Assembly: GCA_032718475.1 (NCBI GenBank)
Contig: JAUCBJ010004715.1
Span: 1 to 27,772, forward strand
Direction: 5' to 3'
Length of the DNA: 27,772 nucleotides
Origin: Nemertoderma westbladi
Lineage: Eukaryota; Xenacoelomorpha; Nemertodermatida; Nemertodermatidae
Below, one piece after another: positions 18,301 through 27,772 of this stretch; within the stretch, counting starts at the first letter, position 1, and each line of letters begins with the position of its first letter. A program made the position numbers and the translations under genes. The notes below the pieces were generated by a model, which was given only the letters and a program-made list of their open reading frames with translations, ran no database searches and was not told where the DNA came from.

Positions 18301-19424
18301 AGTGGAGGGCAGGAAGGCAAAAAAGGTGAGTGAGAGATCGGTAGTGGAGGGCAGGAAGGCAACAAAGGTGAGTGAGAGATCGGTAGTGGAGGGAGGTAAA
18401 CCAACGGCTGGTAGTGGAGGGCTGGAAGGCAAAAAAGGTGAGTGAGAGATCAGTAGTGGAGGGCAGGAAGGCAAAAAAGGTGAGTGAGAGATCGGTAGTG
18501 GAGGGCAGGAAGGCAAAAAAGGTGAGTGAGAGATCGGTAGTGGAGGGAGGTAAACCAACGGCTGGTAGTGGAGGGCTGGAAGGCAAAAAAGGTGAGTGAG
18601 AGATCAGTAGTGGAGGGCAGGAAGGCAAAAAAAGTGAGTGAGAGATCGGTAGTAGAGGGAGGTAAACCAACGGCTGGTAGTGGAGGGCTGGAAGGCAAAA
18701 AAGGTGAGTGAGAGATCGGTAGTGGAGGGCAGGAAGGCAAAAAAGGTGAGTGAGAGATCGGTAGTGGAGGGAGGTAAACCAACGGCTGGTAGTGGAGGGC
18801 AGGAAGGCAAAAAAGGTGAGTGAGAGATCGGTAGTGGAGGGCAGGAAGGCAAAAAAGGTGAGTGAGAGATCGGTAGTGGATGGAGGTAAACCAACGGCTG
18901 GTAGTGGAGGGCTGGAATGCAAAAAAGGTGAGTGAGAGATCGGTAGTGGAGGACAGGAAGGCAACAAAGGTGAGTGAGAGATCGGTAGTGGAGGGCAGGA
19001 AGGCAAAAAGGTGAGTGAGAGATCGGTAGTGGAGGGCAGGAAGGCAAAAAAGGTGAGTGAGAGATCGGTAGTGGAGGGAGGTAAACCAACGGCTGGTAGT
19101 GGAGGGCAGGAAGGCAAAAAAGGTGAGTGAGAGATCGGTAGTGGAGGGCAGGAAGGCAAAAAAGGTGAGTGAGAGATCGGTAGTGGAGGGAGGTAAACCA
19201 ACGGCTGGTAGTGGAGGGCTGGAAGGCAAAAAAGGTGAGTGAGAGATCGGTAGTGGGGGGGCAGGAAGGCAAAAAAGGTGAGTGAGAGATCGGTAGTGGG
19301 GGGCAGGAAGGCAAAAAAGGTGAGTGAGAGATCGGTAGTGGAGGGCAGGAAGGCAAAAAAGGTGAGTGAGAGATCGGTAGTGGAGGGCAGGAAGGCAAAA
19401 AGGTGAGTGAGAGATCGGTAGTGG
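12281..19424. repeat. 42/70-bp composite minisatellite, well over 100 units, each with a 5' splice site
   Basis: Two unit types alternate irregularly. The 42-bp A unit (GTAGTGGAGGGCAGGAAGGC, AAAAAAG, GTGAGTGAGAGATCG) is the exon end plus 15 bases of intron. The 28-bp B segment (GTAGTGGAGGGAGGTAAACC, AACGGCTG) adds the preceding exon part, giving 70-bp AB units. Both begin GTAGTGGAGG, so A-only runs probably arose by unequal exchange between these internal direct repeats. The first AB unit is the true exon 3' end; exon copy ACCGACGGC has become ACCAACGGC in the array. Variants include CTGGAAGG, GGCAACAAAGG, GGGGGGCAGG and ATGTGAGTG, but the GTGAGTGA core looked intact in essentially every unit I read. 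Higher-order blocks recur (for example near 17570-18060, 18190-18560 and 18690-19230). Confidence 0.97.
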
Positions 19425-19525
19425 TAGAAGTAGATCGATAACACATTTGATGTGATATAATCATATAGGGGTCGTTGTAAGATCCGCTTCTTTCTGTTTA
19501 AAGAAAATTATTATATTAATTTTAG
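12330..19525 (+). other. 7.2-kb intron almost entirely made of minisatellite
   Basis: The intron runs from GTGAGTGAG to the acceptor ATTAATTTTAG. About 7.1 of its 7.2 kb is the 42/70-bp repeat; only the last 100 bases (19425-19525) are unique and carry the acceptor. Long open frames on the opposite strand in all three frames come from the repeat composition and are not genes. Confidence 0.85.
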
Positions 19526-19707
19526 TTAAAGATAAGAAAGTTTCTAAGCCGAAAGAGACGAAACAACCAGTGGGGCCGCCATCCGAGAGACAACTTGCAT
19601 ACGAGGAAGCGGTTGAGATCGTCAAGGAAACCTTGGGGGAGAAAACAATGGGCCAATTAGAGAACGCCACGTGGAAGGAAAGATTGGAGGCGACAGAGTT
19701 CATACAG
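19526..19707 (+). CDS. CKAP5: CKAP5/XMAP215-family gene, exon: linker end and start of TOG3
   Basis: A 182-nt exon with acceptor TTAATTTTAG and a weak donor ATACAG|GTTGTT. It starts in phase 1 (completing Val with the linker exon) and ends in phase 0. It encodes a Lys-rich linker end (KDKKVSKPKETKQPVGPP) and the first helices of TOG3, including MGQLENATWKERLEATEF, which fits the family's NWKERLxxMEEF motif (the tubulin-contacting Trp of a TOG A helix). The match to the family supports splicing across the 7.2-kb repeat intron. Confidence 0.9.
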
Positions 19708-19819
19708 GTTGTTAGATGTTCTAGAATGATAAAAATTCAAATAACCCTAGTTTATTTGGTCCAATCTAAATAACTCATGTTTTACTTTATCTTATTGTTT
19801 AACTGCTTTATTCTTCTAG

Positions 19820-20033
19820 AATTACATCTCATCGGCTGAACCCAACTCTGTTCCAATGCAAGCCGTACTGCTGGCCATGGCAGGAAAGAAATCCGATTGG
19901 AGAGAAAATAACTTCCAGGTCTTAATGGCTAAATTCAAGATCGTCGCCCAATTGGCTACCCATTGTAAGGTAACCATTCAATCAGCTGAAGTCGCCATGT
20001 CTGGATTGGTTGACAAACTCGGTGACGCCAAAG
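19820..20033 (+). CDS. CKAP5: CKAP5/XMAP215-family gene, exon: middle of TOG3
   Basis: A 214-nt exon with acceptor TATTCTTCTAG and donor GCCAAAG|GTTCGT (weak at +3 to +6). It encodes about 71 residues (NYISSAEPNSVPMQAVLLAM ... SGLVDKLGDAK) that match TOG3: the KKPGWKExNFQVxxxKxxIVA and LVDKxGDxK segments are conserved between this sequence and vertebrate ch-TOG. Translation beyond the donor gives a short unrelated tail (GSSVTSLKF...) to a stop near 20113, whereas family members continue with an NAKExLTAIAE-like helix. An exon end at 20033 is therefore much more likely than a terminal exon. The next exon is not visible. Confidence 0.9.
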
Positions 20034-21380
20034 GTTCGTCTGTAACATCATTGAAATTCCGACCCACACAACTCCGAACCAAAACAATCATAAGGAATCA
20101 ACAACCAAAATGACTTTTGCAGGGGAAATATATTTATAAATACAATTTAGGATCAATGAAACTTGGGGGGGGGGGTCTTACTCTGCAAACATAATGTAAA
20201 ACTAAAACACGTAAATAAACCGCACGAAAAATGTTCAATGTATAATCGTGAACTCGTCAGGGCCTGGGCCCAACAACACCACCCCACCACCTCTCCAAAT
20301 ACACTCTCACACCTATAAACTACCTCTTATATATTTAACCTAACCAAACCAAATAAACTAAATGATACCATTATTGTAAACTTTTAACTACAACCTATAT
20401 TTATTAGAAAAGTATGACATTTGTCAGCCGCATAAAGGGAAGTACTAGTTAGCGGAAGAAAAATAATCAATTTATAAAAAAAATCTGGGTGTGTCTCGAT
20501 AGCCTGAGACCAGTACGCGCTAATCTCTGGCTATATTTCATCAGCTGGACTGGAAATTAGCCAAGAATATGATTAGAAAACTTTTCTAGAATCCTGGAGT
20601 CGTAAGTTGTCTGTCTGTACAGGCCAACCTCATTACTTTCGTTACCGGTACTCAATATATGCGGAGAAGTTAACAAATTTACTCTATAAAATTATTTTAG
20701 TTAGATTTAGTTGGAGATTAATAATGATATCTTATTATAATTTCATATCATTTGTTAAACACAAGTTACTGTCAATCAATAATCCGTAAATTTAATTAGT
20801 TTTAAATGATTTCTTGTGGCTCTAAATCACATTAAATCGTCATTATTTGTAGGTTGAGATTATTAAACCTGTAAGCGATTCATTGTTTCTGACTGATGGT
20901 GATGTCGAATTATGCGGGGCGATTCATGTATATGACGGAGCCTCTTAAAAATGCAATAATCACTACACAATTATTCCCTTTTTCCCCTTCTCCCACCGTA
21001 ATATTTCTCTCTAAATATATCCAATATCCCGATGTATTTCCACCCCAGACATCCTTAGCCGGCCTCACCCACAATATCTAACCAATATTGCCGGCTACTC
21101 CCCCATGAATCATTCCAATCCAATAAAGGAGGCAACCACACAACCTCCTTCCTTTCTCTCATTGGCCCTCAACACGCCAACCTCACCTAACTATCACCCT
21201 CACCCAGTTACCCAGTTGTTAGCAAAGGAATAATTGGTCACCTTCAAAACTCTATTGTCTTTCCTTAATAATTGATTATTGGTCAGTCAATCATACAATG
21301 TGTTAATCATATTTTACATGGGTTGAACGTAAAATCTCTGCACTAGAAAGACAAACTCTGTTTAGGTGATAATTAGGGGT
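20034..21380 (+). other. Intronic stretch after the TOG3 exon, no gene seen
   Basis: AT-rich with short pyrimidine-rich parts and a G run at 20166-20175. No next CKAP5 exon, tandem array or recognised element was found. Small ORFs (20607-20789, 20896-21081) lack any protein-like pattern. Confidence 0.5.
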
Positions 21381-21707
21381 CAACTTCATATCGACCCGAC
21401 ACCGGGTTTAAAAAGGGCCGTATTTGGGTTGAGAAGTGAGTCCCAACAACCAGCCTAACAGTACGCCGCCTCGGCAGCTAAACTGGATTCTGCTCCAAGT
21501 TAGAGGGCGTCTTTGTTCCTGGGCCGTGCCCTAATAAGGCTTCGCGGTCGCTAGGAGCTTAAGACGATTCCGCCTAAGGACTGAGCTTCACTGGCTACTT
21601 AGTTCGTCCCAGGACCAACTATTTAGTTTTGGGGGCAAAGTAGCAGTGTCCCTATAGGCTTAGACTCTGTCAGTTACGGTAGTGCTTGTGCACTTTGTAA
21701 CTCTGTG
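21381..21707. other. GC-richer segment, possible LTR or mobile-element remnant
   Basis: Base composition changes abruptly. It contains GGGTTTAAAAAGGGCC (a TATA-like box at about 21406), followed about 30 bp later by GAGTCCCAACAACCAGCC, then roughly 250 bp of mixed-composition sequence with stops in all frames. This could be the promoter/R/U5 part of a solo LTR or another transposon fragment. No matching partner or target duplication is visible. It abuts the start of the 69-bp array. Confidence 0.25.
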
Positions 21708-24700
21708 TGGTATGATCGATCTCTGTGTTCTTCTATTTATAGGCGTCCCCTGCCCAATCTGCACTCACTGCTCTAGAGGTATGATCGATCTCTGTGTTCT
21801 TCCATTTATAGGCGCCCCCGGCCCAATCAGCACTCACTGCTCTAGAGATATGATCGATCTCTGTGTTCTTCCATTTATAGGCGTCCCCCGGCCCAATATG
21901 CACTCACTGCTCTAGAGGTATGATCGATCTCTGTGTTCTTCCATTTATAGGCGCCCCCCTGCCCAATCTGCACTCACTGCTCTAGAGGTATGATCGATCT
22001 CTGTGTTCTTCCATTTATAGGCGTCCCCCTGCCCAATCGGCACTCACTGCTCTAGAGGTATGATCGATCTCTGTGTTCTTCCATTTATAGGCGTCCCCCG
22101 GCCCAATATGCACTCACTGCTCTAGAGGTATGATAGATCTCTGTGATCTTCCATTTATAGGCGTCCCCCGGCCCAATCTGCACTCATTGCCCTAGAGATA
22201 TGATCGATCTCTGTGTTCTTCCATTTATAGGCGCCCCCCTGCCCAATCTGCACTCACTGCCCTAGGTATGATCGATCTGTGTTCTTCCATTTATAGGTGG
22301 CCCCCCGGCCCAATATGCACTCACTGCTCTAGAGGTATGATCGATCTCTGTGTTCTTCCATTTATAGGCGTCCCCCGGCCCAATCTGCACTCACTGCCCT
22401 AGGTATGATCGATCTGTGTTCTTCCATTTATAGGCGTCCCCCGGCCCAATCTGCACTCATTGCCCTAGAGATATGATCGATCTCTGTGTTCTTCCAATTA
22501 TAGGCGCCCCCCTGCCCAATCTGCACTCACTGCCCTAGGTATGATCGATCTGTGTTCTTCCATTTATAGGTGGCCCCCCGGCCCAATATGCACTCACTGC
22601 TCTAGAGGTATGATCGATCTCTGTGATCTTCCATTTATAGGCGTCCCCCTGCCCAATCTGCACTCACTGCCCTAGGTATGATCGATCTCTGTGTTCTTCC
22701 ATTTATAGGCGCCCCCCTGCCCAATCTGCACTCACTGCTCTAGAGGTATGATCGATCTGTGTTCTTCCATTTATAGGTGGCCCCCCGGCCCAATATGCAC
22801 TCACTGCTCTAGAGGTATGATAGATCTCTGTGATCTTCCATTTATAGGCGTCCCCTACCCAATCGGCACTCACTGCTCTAGAGATATGATCGATCTCTGT
22901 GTTCTTCCATTTATAGGCGCCCCCCTGCCCAATCTGCACTCACTGCCCTAGGTATGATCGATCTCTGTGTTCTTCCATTTATAGGCGTCCCCCTGCCCAA
23001 TCTGCACTCACTGCTCTAGAGGTATGATCGATCTCTGTGTTCTTCCATTTATAGGCGCCCCCCTGCCCAATCTGCACTCACTGCCCTAGGTATGATCGAT
23101 CTGTGTTCTTCCATTTATAGGTGGCCCCCCGGCCCAATATGCACTCACTGCTCTAGAGGTATGATAGATCTCTGTGATCTTCCATTTATAGGCGTCCCCC
23201 GGCCCAATCTGCACTCACTGCTCTAGAGGTATGATAGATCTCTGTGTTCTTCCATTTATAGGCGCCCCCCTGGCCAATCTGCACTCACTGCTCTAGAGGT
23301 ATGATCGATCTCTGTGATCTTCCATTTATAGGCGCCCCCCTGCCCAATCTGCACTCACTGCTCTAGAGGTATGATAGATCTCTGTGATCTTCCATTTATA
23401 GGCGTCCCCTACCCAATCGGCACTCACTGCTCTAGAGGTATGATCGATCTCTGTGTTCTTCCATTTATAGGCGCCCCCGGCACAATCTGCACTCACTGCT
23501 CTAGAGGTATGATCGATCTCTGTGTTCTTCCATTTATAGGCGTCCCCCTGCCCAATCTGCACTCACTGCCCTAGGTATGATCGATCTGTGTTCTTCCATT
23601 TATAGGCGCCCCTCTGCCCAATCTGCACTCACTGCTCTAGAGGTATGATCGATCTCTGTGTTCTTCCATTTATAGGCGCCCCCCTGCCCAATCTGCACTC
23701 ACTGCTCTAGAGGTATGATCGATCTCTGTGTTCTTCCATTTATAGGCGCCCCCCTGCCCAATCTGCACTCACTGCTCTAGAGGTATGATCGATCTCTGTG
23801 TTCTTCCATTTATAGGCGCCCCCCTGCCCAATCGGCACTCACTGCTCTAGAGGTATGATCGATCTCTGTGTTCTTCCATTTATAGGCGCCCCCGGCACAA
23901 TCTGCACTCACTGCTCTAGAGGTATGATCGATCTCTGTGTTCTTCCATTTATAGGCGTCCCCCTGCCCAATCTGCACTCACTGCCCTAGGTATGATCGAT
24001 CTGTGTTCTTCCATTTATAGGCGCCCCTCTGCCCAATCTGCACTCACTGCTCTAGAGGTATGATCGATCTCTGTGTTCTTCCATTTATAGGCGCCCCCCT
24101 GCCCAATCTGCACTCACTGCTCTAGAGGTATGATCGATCTCTGTGTTCTTCCATTTATAGGCGCCCCCCTGCCCAATCTGCACTCACTGCTCTAGAGGTA
24201 TGATCGATCTCTGTGTTCTTCCATTTATAGGCGCCCCCCTGCCCAATCTGCACTCACTGCTCTAGAGGTATGATCGATCTCTGTGTTCTTCCATTTATAG
24301 GCGCCCCCCTGCCCAATCTGCACTCACTGCTCTAGAGGTATGATCGATCTCTGTGTTCTTCCATTTATAGGCGCCCCCCTGCCCAATCTGCACTCACTGC
24401 TCTAGAGGTATGATCGATCTCTGTGTTCTTCCATTTATAGGCGCCCCCCTGCCCAATCTGCACTCACTGCTCTAGAGGTATGATCGATCTCTGTGATCTT
24501 CCATTTATAGGCGCCCCCCTGCCCAATCTGCACTTACTGCTCTAGAGGTATGATCGATCTCTGTGTTCTTCCATTTATAGGCGTCCCCCTGCCCAATCTG
24601 CACTCACTGCTCTAGAGGTATGATCGATCTCTGTGATCTTCCATTTATAGGCGCCCCCCTGCCCAATCTGCACTCACTGCTCTAGAGGTATGATCGATCT

Positions 24701-27700
24701 CTGTGATCTTCCATTTATAGGCGCCCCCCTGCCCAATCTGCACTCACTGCTCTAGAGGTATGATCGATCTCTGTGTTCTTCCATTTATAGGCGTCCCCTA
24801 CCCAATCTGCACTCACTGCTCTAGAGGTATGATCGATCTCTGTGATCTTCCATTTATAGGCGCCCCCCTGCCCAATCTGCACTCACTGCTCTAGAGGTAT
24901 GATCGATCTCTGTGTTCTTCCATTTATAGGCGTCCCCTACCCAATCTGCACTCACTGCTCTAGAGGTATGATCGATCTCTGTGTTCTTCCATTTATAGGC
25001 GTCCCCTACCCAATCTGCACTCACTGCTCTAGAGGTATGATCGATCTCTGTGTTCTTCCATTTATAGGCGTCCCCTACCCAATCTGCACTCACTGCTCTA
25101 GAGGTATGATCGATCTCTGTGTTCTTCCATTTATAGGCGTCCCCTACCCAATCTGCACTCACTGCTCTAGAGGTATGATCGATCTCTGTGTTCTTCCATT
25201 TATAGGCGTCCCCTACCCAATCTGCACTCACTGCTCTAGAGGTATGATCGATCTCTGTGTTCTTCCATTTATAGGCGTCCCCTACCCAATCTGCACTCAC
25301 TGCTCTAGAGGTATGATCGATCTCTGTGTTCTTCCATTTATAGGCGTCCCCTACCCAATCTGCACTCACTGCTCTAGAGGTATGATCGATCTCTGTGATC
25401 TTCCATTTATAGGCGCCCCTCTGCCCAATCTGCACTCACTGCTCTAGAGGTATGATCGATCTCTGTGATCTTCCATTTATAGGCGCCCCTCTGCCCAATC
25501 TGCACTCACTGCTCTAGAGGTATGATAGATCTCTGTGTTCTTCCATTTTTAGGCGTCCCCCTGCCCAATCTGCACTCACTGCTCTAGAGGTATGATCGAT
25601 CTCTGTGATCTTCCATTTATAGGCGCCCCCCTGCCCAATCTGCACTCACTGCTCTAGAGGTATGATCGATCTCTCTGTTCTTCCATTTATAAGCGTCCCC
25701 CTGCCCAATCTGCACTCACTGCTCTAGGTATGATCGATCTGTGTTCTTCCATTTATAGGTGGCCCCCCGGCCCAATATGCACTCACTGCTCTAGAGGTAT
25801 GATAGATCTCTGTGATCTTCCATTTATAGGCGTCCCCTACCCAATCGGCACTCACTGCTCTAGAGGTATGATCGATCTCTGTGTTCTTCCATTTATAGGC
25901 GTCCCCCGGCCCAATATGCACTCACTGCTCTAGAGGTATGATCGATCTCTGTGTTCTTCCATTTATAGGCGCCCCCCTGCCCAATCTGCACTCACTGCTC
26001 TAGAGGTATGATCGATCTCTGTGTTCTTCCATTTATAGGCGTCCCCCTGCCCAATCTGCACTCACTGCTCTAGAGGTATGATCGATCTCTGTGTTCTTCC
26101 ATTTATAGGCGCCCCCCTGCCCAATCTGCACTCACTGCTCTAGAGGTATGATCGATCTCTGTGTTCTTCCATTTATAGGCGTCCCCCGGCCCAATATGCA
26201 CTCGCTGCTCTAGAGGTATGATAGATCTCTGTGTTCTTCCATTTATAGGCGTCCCCCTGGCCAATCTGCACTCACTGCTCTAGAGGTATGATCGATCTCT
26301 GTGTTCTTCCATTTATAGGCGACCCCTGCCCAATCTGCACTCACTGCCCTAGGTATGATCGATCTCTGTGTTCTTCCATTTATAGGTGGCCCCCGGCCCA
26401 ATCTGCACTCACTGCTCTAGAGGTATGATCGATCTCTGTGTTCTTCCATTTATAGGCGTCCCCCGGCCCAATCTGCACTTACTGCCCTAGGTATGATCGA
26501 TCTGTGTTCTTCCATTTATAGGTGGCCCCCCGGCCCAATCTGCACTCACTGCTCTAGAGGTATGATAGATCTCTGTGATCTTCCATTTATAGGCGTCCCC
26601 CGGCCCAATCTGCACTCACTGCTCTAGAGGTATGATCGATCTCTGTGTTCTTCCATTTATAGGCGCCCCCCTGCCCAATCTGCACTCACTGCTCTAGAGG
26701 TATGATCGATCTCTGTGTTCTTCCATTTATAGGCGTCCCCCGGCCCAATATGCACTCACTGCTCTAGAGGTATGATAGATCTCTGTGATCTTCCATTTAT
26801 AGGCGTCCCCCGGCCCAATATGCACTCACTGCTCTAGAGGTATGATAGATCTCTGTGATCTTCCATTTATAGGCGCCCCCCTGCCCAATCTGCACTCACT
26901 GCTCTAGAGGTATGATCGATCTCTGTGTTCTTCCATTTATAGGCGTCCCCCGGCCCAATATGCACTCACTGCTCTAGAGGTATGATAGATCTCTGTGATC
27001 TTCCATTTATAGGCGTCCCCCGGCCCAATATGCACTCACTGCTCTAGAGGTATGATAGATCTCTGTGATCTTCCATTTATAGGCGTCCCCTGCCCAATCT
27101 GCACTCACTGCTCTAGAGGTATGATCGATCTCTGTGATCTTCCATTTATAGGCGCCCCCTGCCCAATCTGCACTCACTGCTCTAGAGGTATGATCACTGC
27201 TCTAGAGGTATGATCGATCTCTGTGTTCTTCCATTTATAGGCGTCCCCGGCCCAATCTGCACTCACTGCTCTAGAGGTATGATCGATCTCTGTGTTCTTC
27301 CATTTATAAGCGTCCCCCTGCCCAATCTGCACTCACTGCTCTAGAGGTATGATCGATCTCTGTGATCTTCCATTTATAGGCGCCCCCTGCCCAATCTGCA
27401 CTCACTGCTCTAGAGGTATGATCACTGCTCCTAGAGGTATGATCGATCTCTGTGATCTTCCATTTATAGGCGCCCCCCCTGCCCAATCTGCACTCACTGC
27501 TCTAGAGGTATGATCGATCTCTGTGTTCTTCCATTTATAGGCGCCCCCGGCACAATCTGCACTCACTGCTCTAGAGGTATGATAGATCTCTGTGTTCTTC
27601 CATTTATAGGCGCCCCCGGCACAATCTGCACTCACTGCTCTAGAGGTATGATCGATCTCTGTGTTCTTCCATTTATAAACGTCCCCCGGCCCAATCTGCA

Positions 27701-27772
27701 CTCACTGCTCTAGAGGTATGATAGATCTCTGTGTTCCCATTTATAGGTGGCCCCCCTGCCCAATCAGCACTC
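21708..27772. repeat. About 69-bp minisatellite, roughly 88 copies, with splice-like signals in each unit
   Basis: Units are mostly 68-70 bp, with shorter ones where CTCTAGAG becomes CCTAG and ATCTCTGTG becomes ATCTGTG. Plus-strand unit: AG|GTATGATCGATCTCTGTG, TTCTTCCATTTATAG, then a variable C-rich block (GCGCCCCCCTGCC, GCGTCCCCTACC, GTGGCCCCCCGGCC) and CAATCTGCACTCACTGCTCT. TTCTTCCATTTATAG is a good acceptor shape; on the minus strand GCA|GTGAGTGCAG is a good donor shape. Seven consecutive units (24931-25345) are identical at 69-bp spacing, and a 415-bp block is duplicated (23471 matches 23886; 23606 matches 24021). The array continues beyond the window. Open frames on both strands are an effect of 69-bp periodicity. 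Confidence 0.97.

Noticed and set aside
12197-19464. Very long minus-strand ORFs (up to 1221 aa, Pro/Ser/Leu/His repeats) read as a giant repetitive protein
   Set aside because: They exist in all three frames of a minisatellite lacking stops on that strand, have no unique domain and lie antisense to an intron of a recognised gene.
19856-20113. Reading the TOG3 exon through to the stop at 20113 as a terminal exon
   Set aside because: The protein departs from the TOG pattern exactly at AAAG|GTTCGT, and a truncated TOG3 end would be unlike the family.
24854-25447. Overlapping open frames of 182-193 aa on both strands in the 69-bp array
   Set aside because: The period is divisible by three, so absence of a stop in one unit extends through identical units. 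There is no start context, domain or codon bias.
1-27772. CRISPR-like arrays (regular repeats with variable parts)
   Set aside because: There are no unique spacers: whole units are repeated with minor variants, and the context is a eukaryotic intron-containing genome without cas genes.

Overview
The window is nuclear DNA from an animal, most likely an invertebrate. Genes are split by spliceosomal introns (GT...AG), the non-coding DNA is AT-rich, and the recognisable proteins are metazoan: an XMAP215/ch-TOG (CKAP5) microtubule polymerase, a RING/B-box (TRIM-type) protein and a cardiolipin-synthase-like enzyme. I cannot name the phylum. More than half of the window is minisatellite DNA.

Layout. 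1-1228: about 15 copies of an 80-bp repeat, followed on the minus strand by a short exon (1280-1185) of an unrecognised gene. 1764-2831 (minus): an intronless cardiolipin-synthase-like ORF with five in-frame copies of a 39-bp repeat. 3923-4407: a hAT-like MITE with an 8-bp target duplication and an expanded end; relatives lie at 6828-7222 and 10589-10800. 4709-5286: about 12 copies of a 47-bp repeat, directly downstream of a minus-strand first coding exon (5682-5259) of a small secreted or membrane protein. 5769-6425: about 10 copies of a 66-bp repeat. 8405-9529 (minus): a 374-aa RING + B-box + coiled-coil protein. 11120-20033 (plus): five consecutive exons of a CKAP5/XMAP215 gene (end of TOG2, linker, most of TOG3). 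The linker intron is swollen to 7.2 kb by a 42/70-bp minisatellite. 21708-27772: about 88 copies of a roughly 69-bp repeat, running off the window.

The main observation is that several of these minisatellites are not placed at random. At three exons (minus 1185, minus 5259, plus 12329) the repeat unit is a copy of the 3' end of the exon plus the first bases of its intron, so every unit carries a good 5' splice site (CAG|GTAAGG, ATGG|GTAAGT, AAAAAAG|GTGAGT). A fourth exon (plus 11341) shows a short, diverged 2-3 copy version of the same thing, which looks like an early or decayed stage. The large 21.7-27.8 kb array also carries splice-like signals in each unit. This suggests a recurrent process in this genome that amplifies exon/intron 5' junctions into long arrays of decoy donor sites. 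Tandem repeats that include splice sites may have been reported for individual loci in some animals (I have an unverified recollection for amphioxus), so novelty needs a literature check.

The gene fragments do not form one pathway. The TRIM-like, secreted-protein and CRLS-like genes are all on the strand opposite to the CKAP5 gene. Because no upstream CKAP5 exon is visible in 1-11119, some of them may lie inside a large CKAP5 intron.
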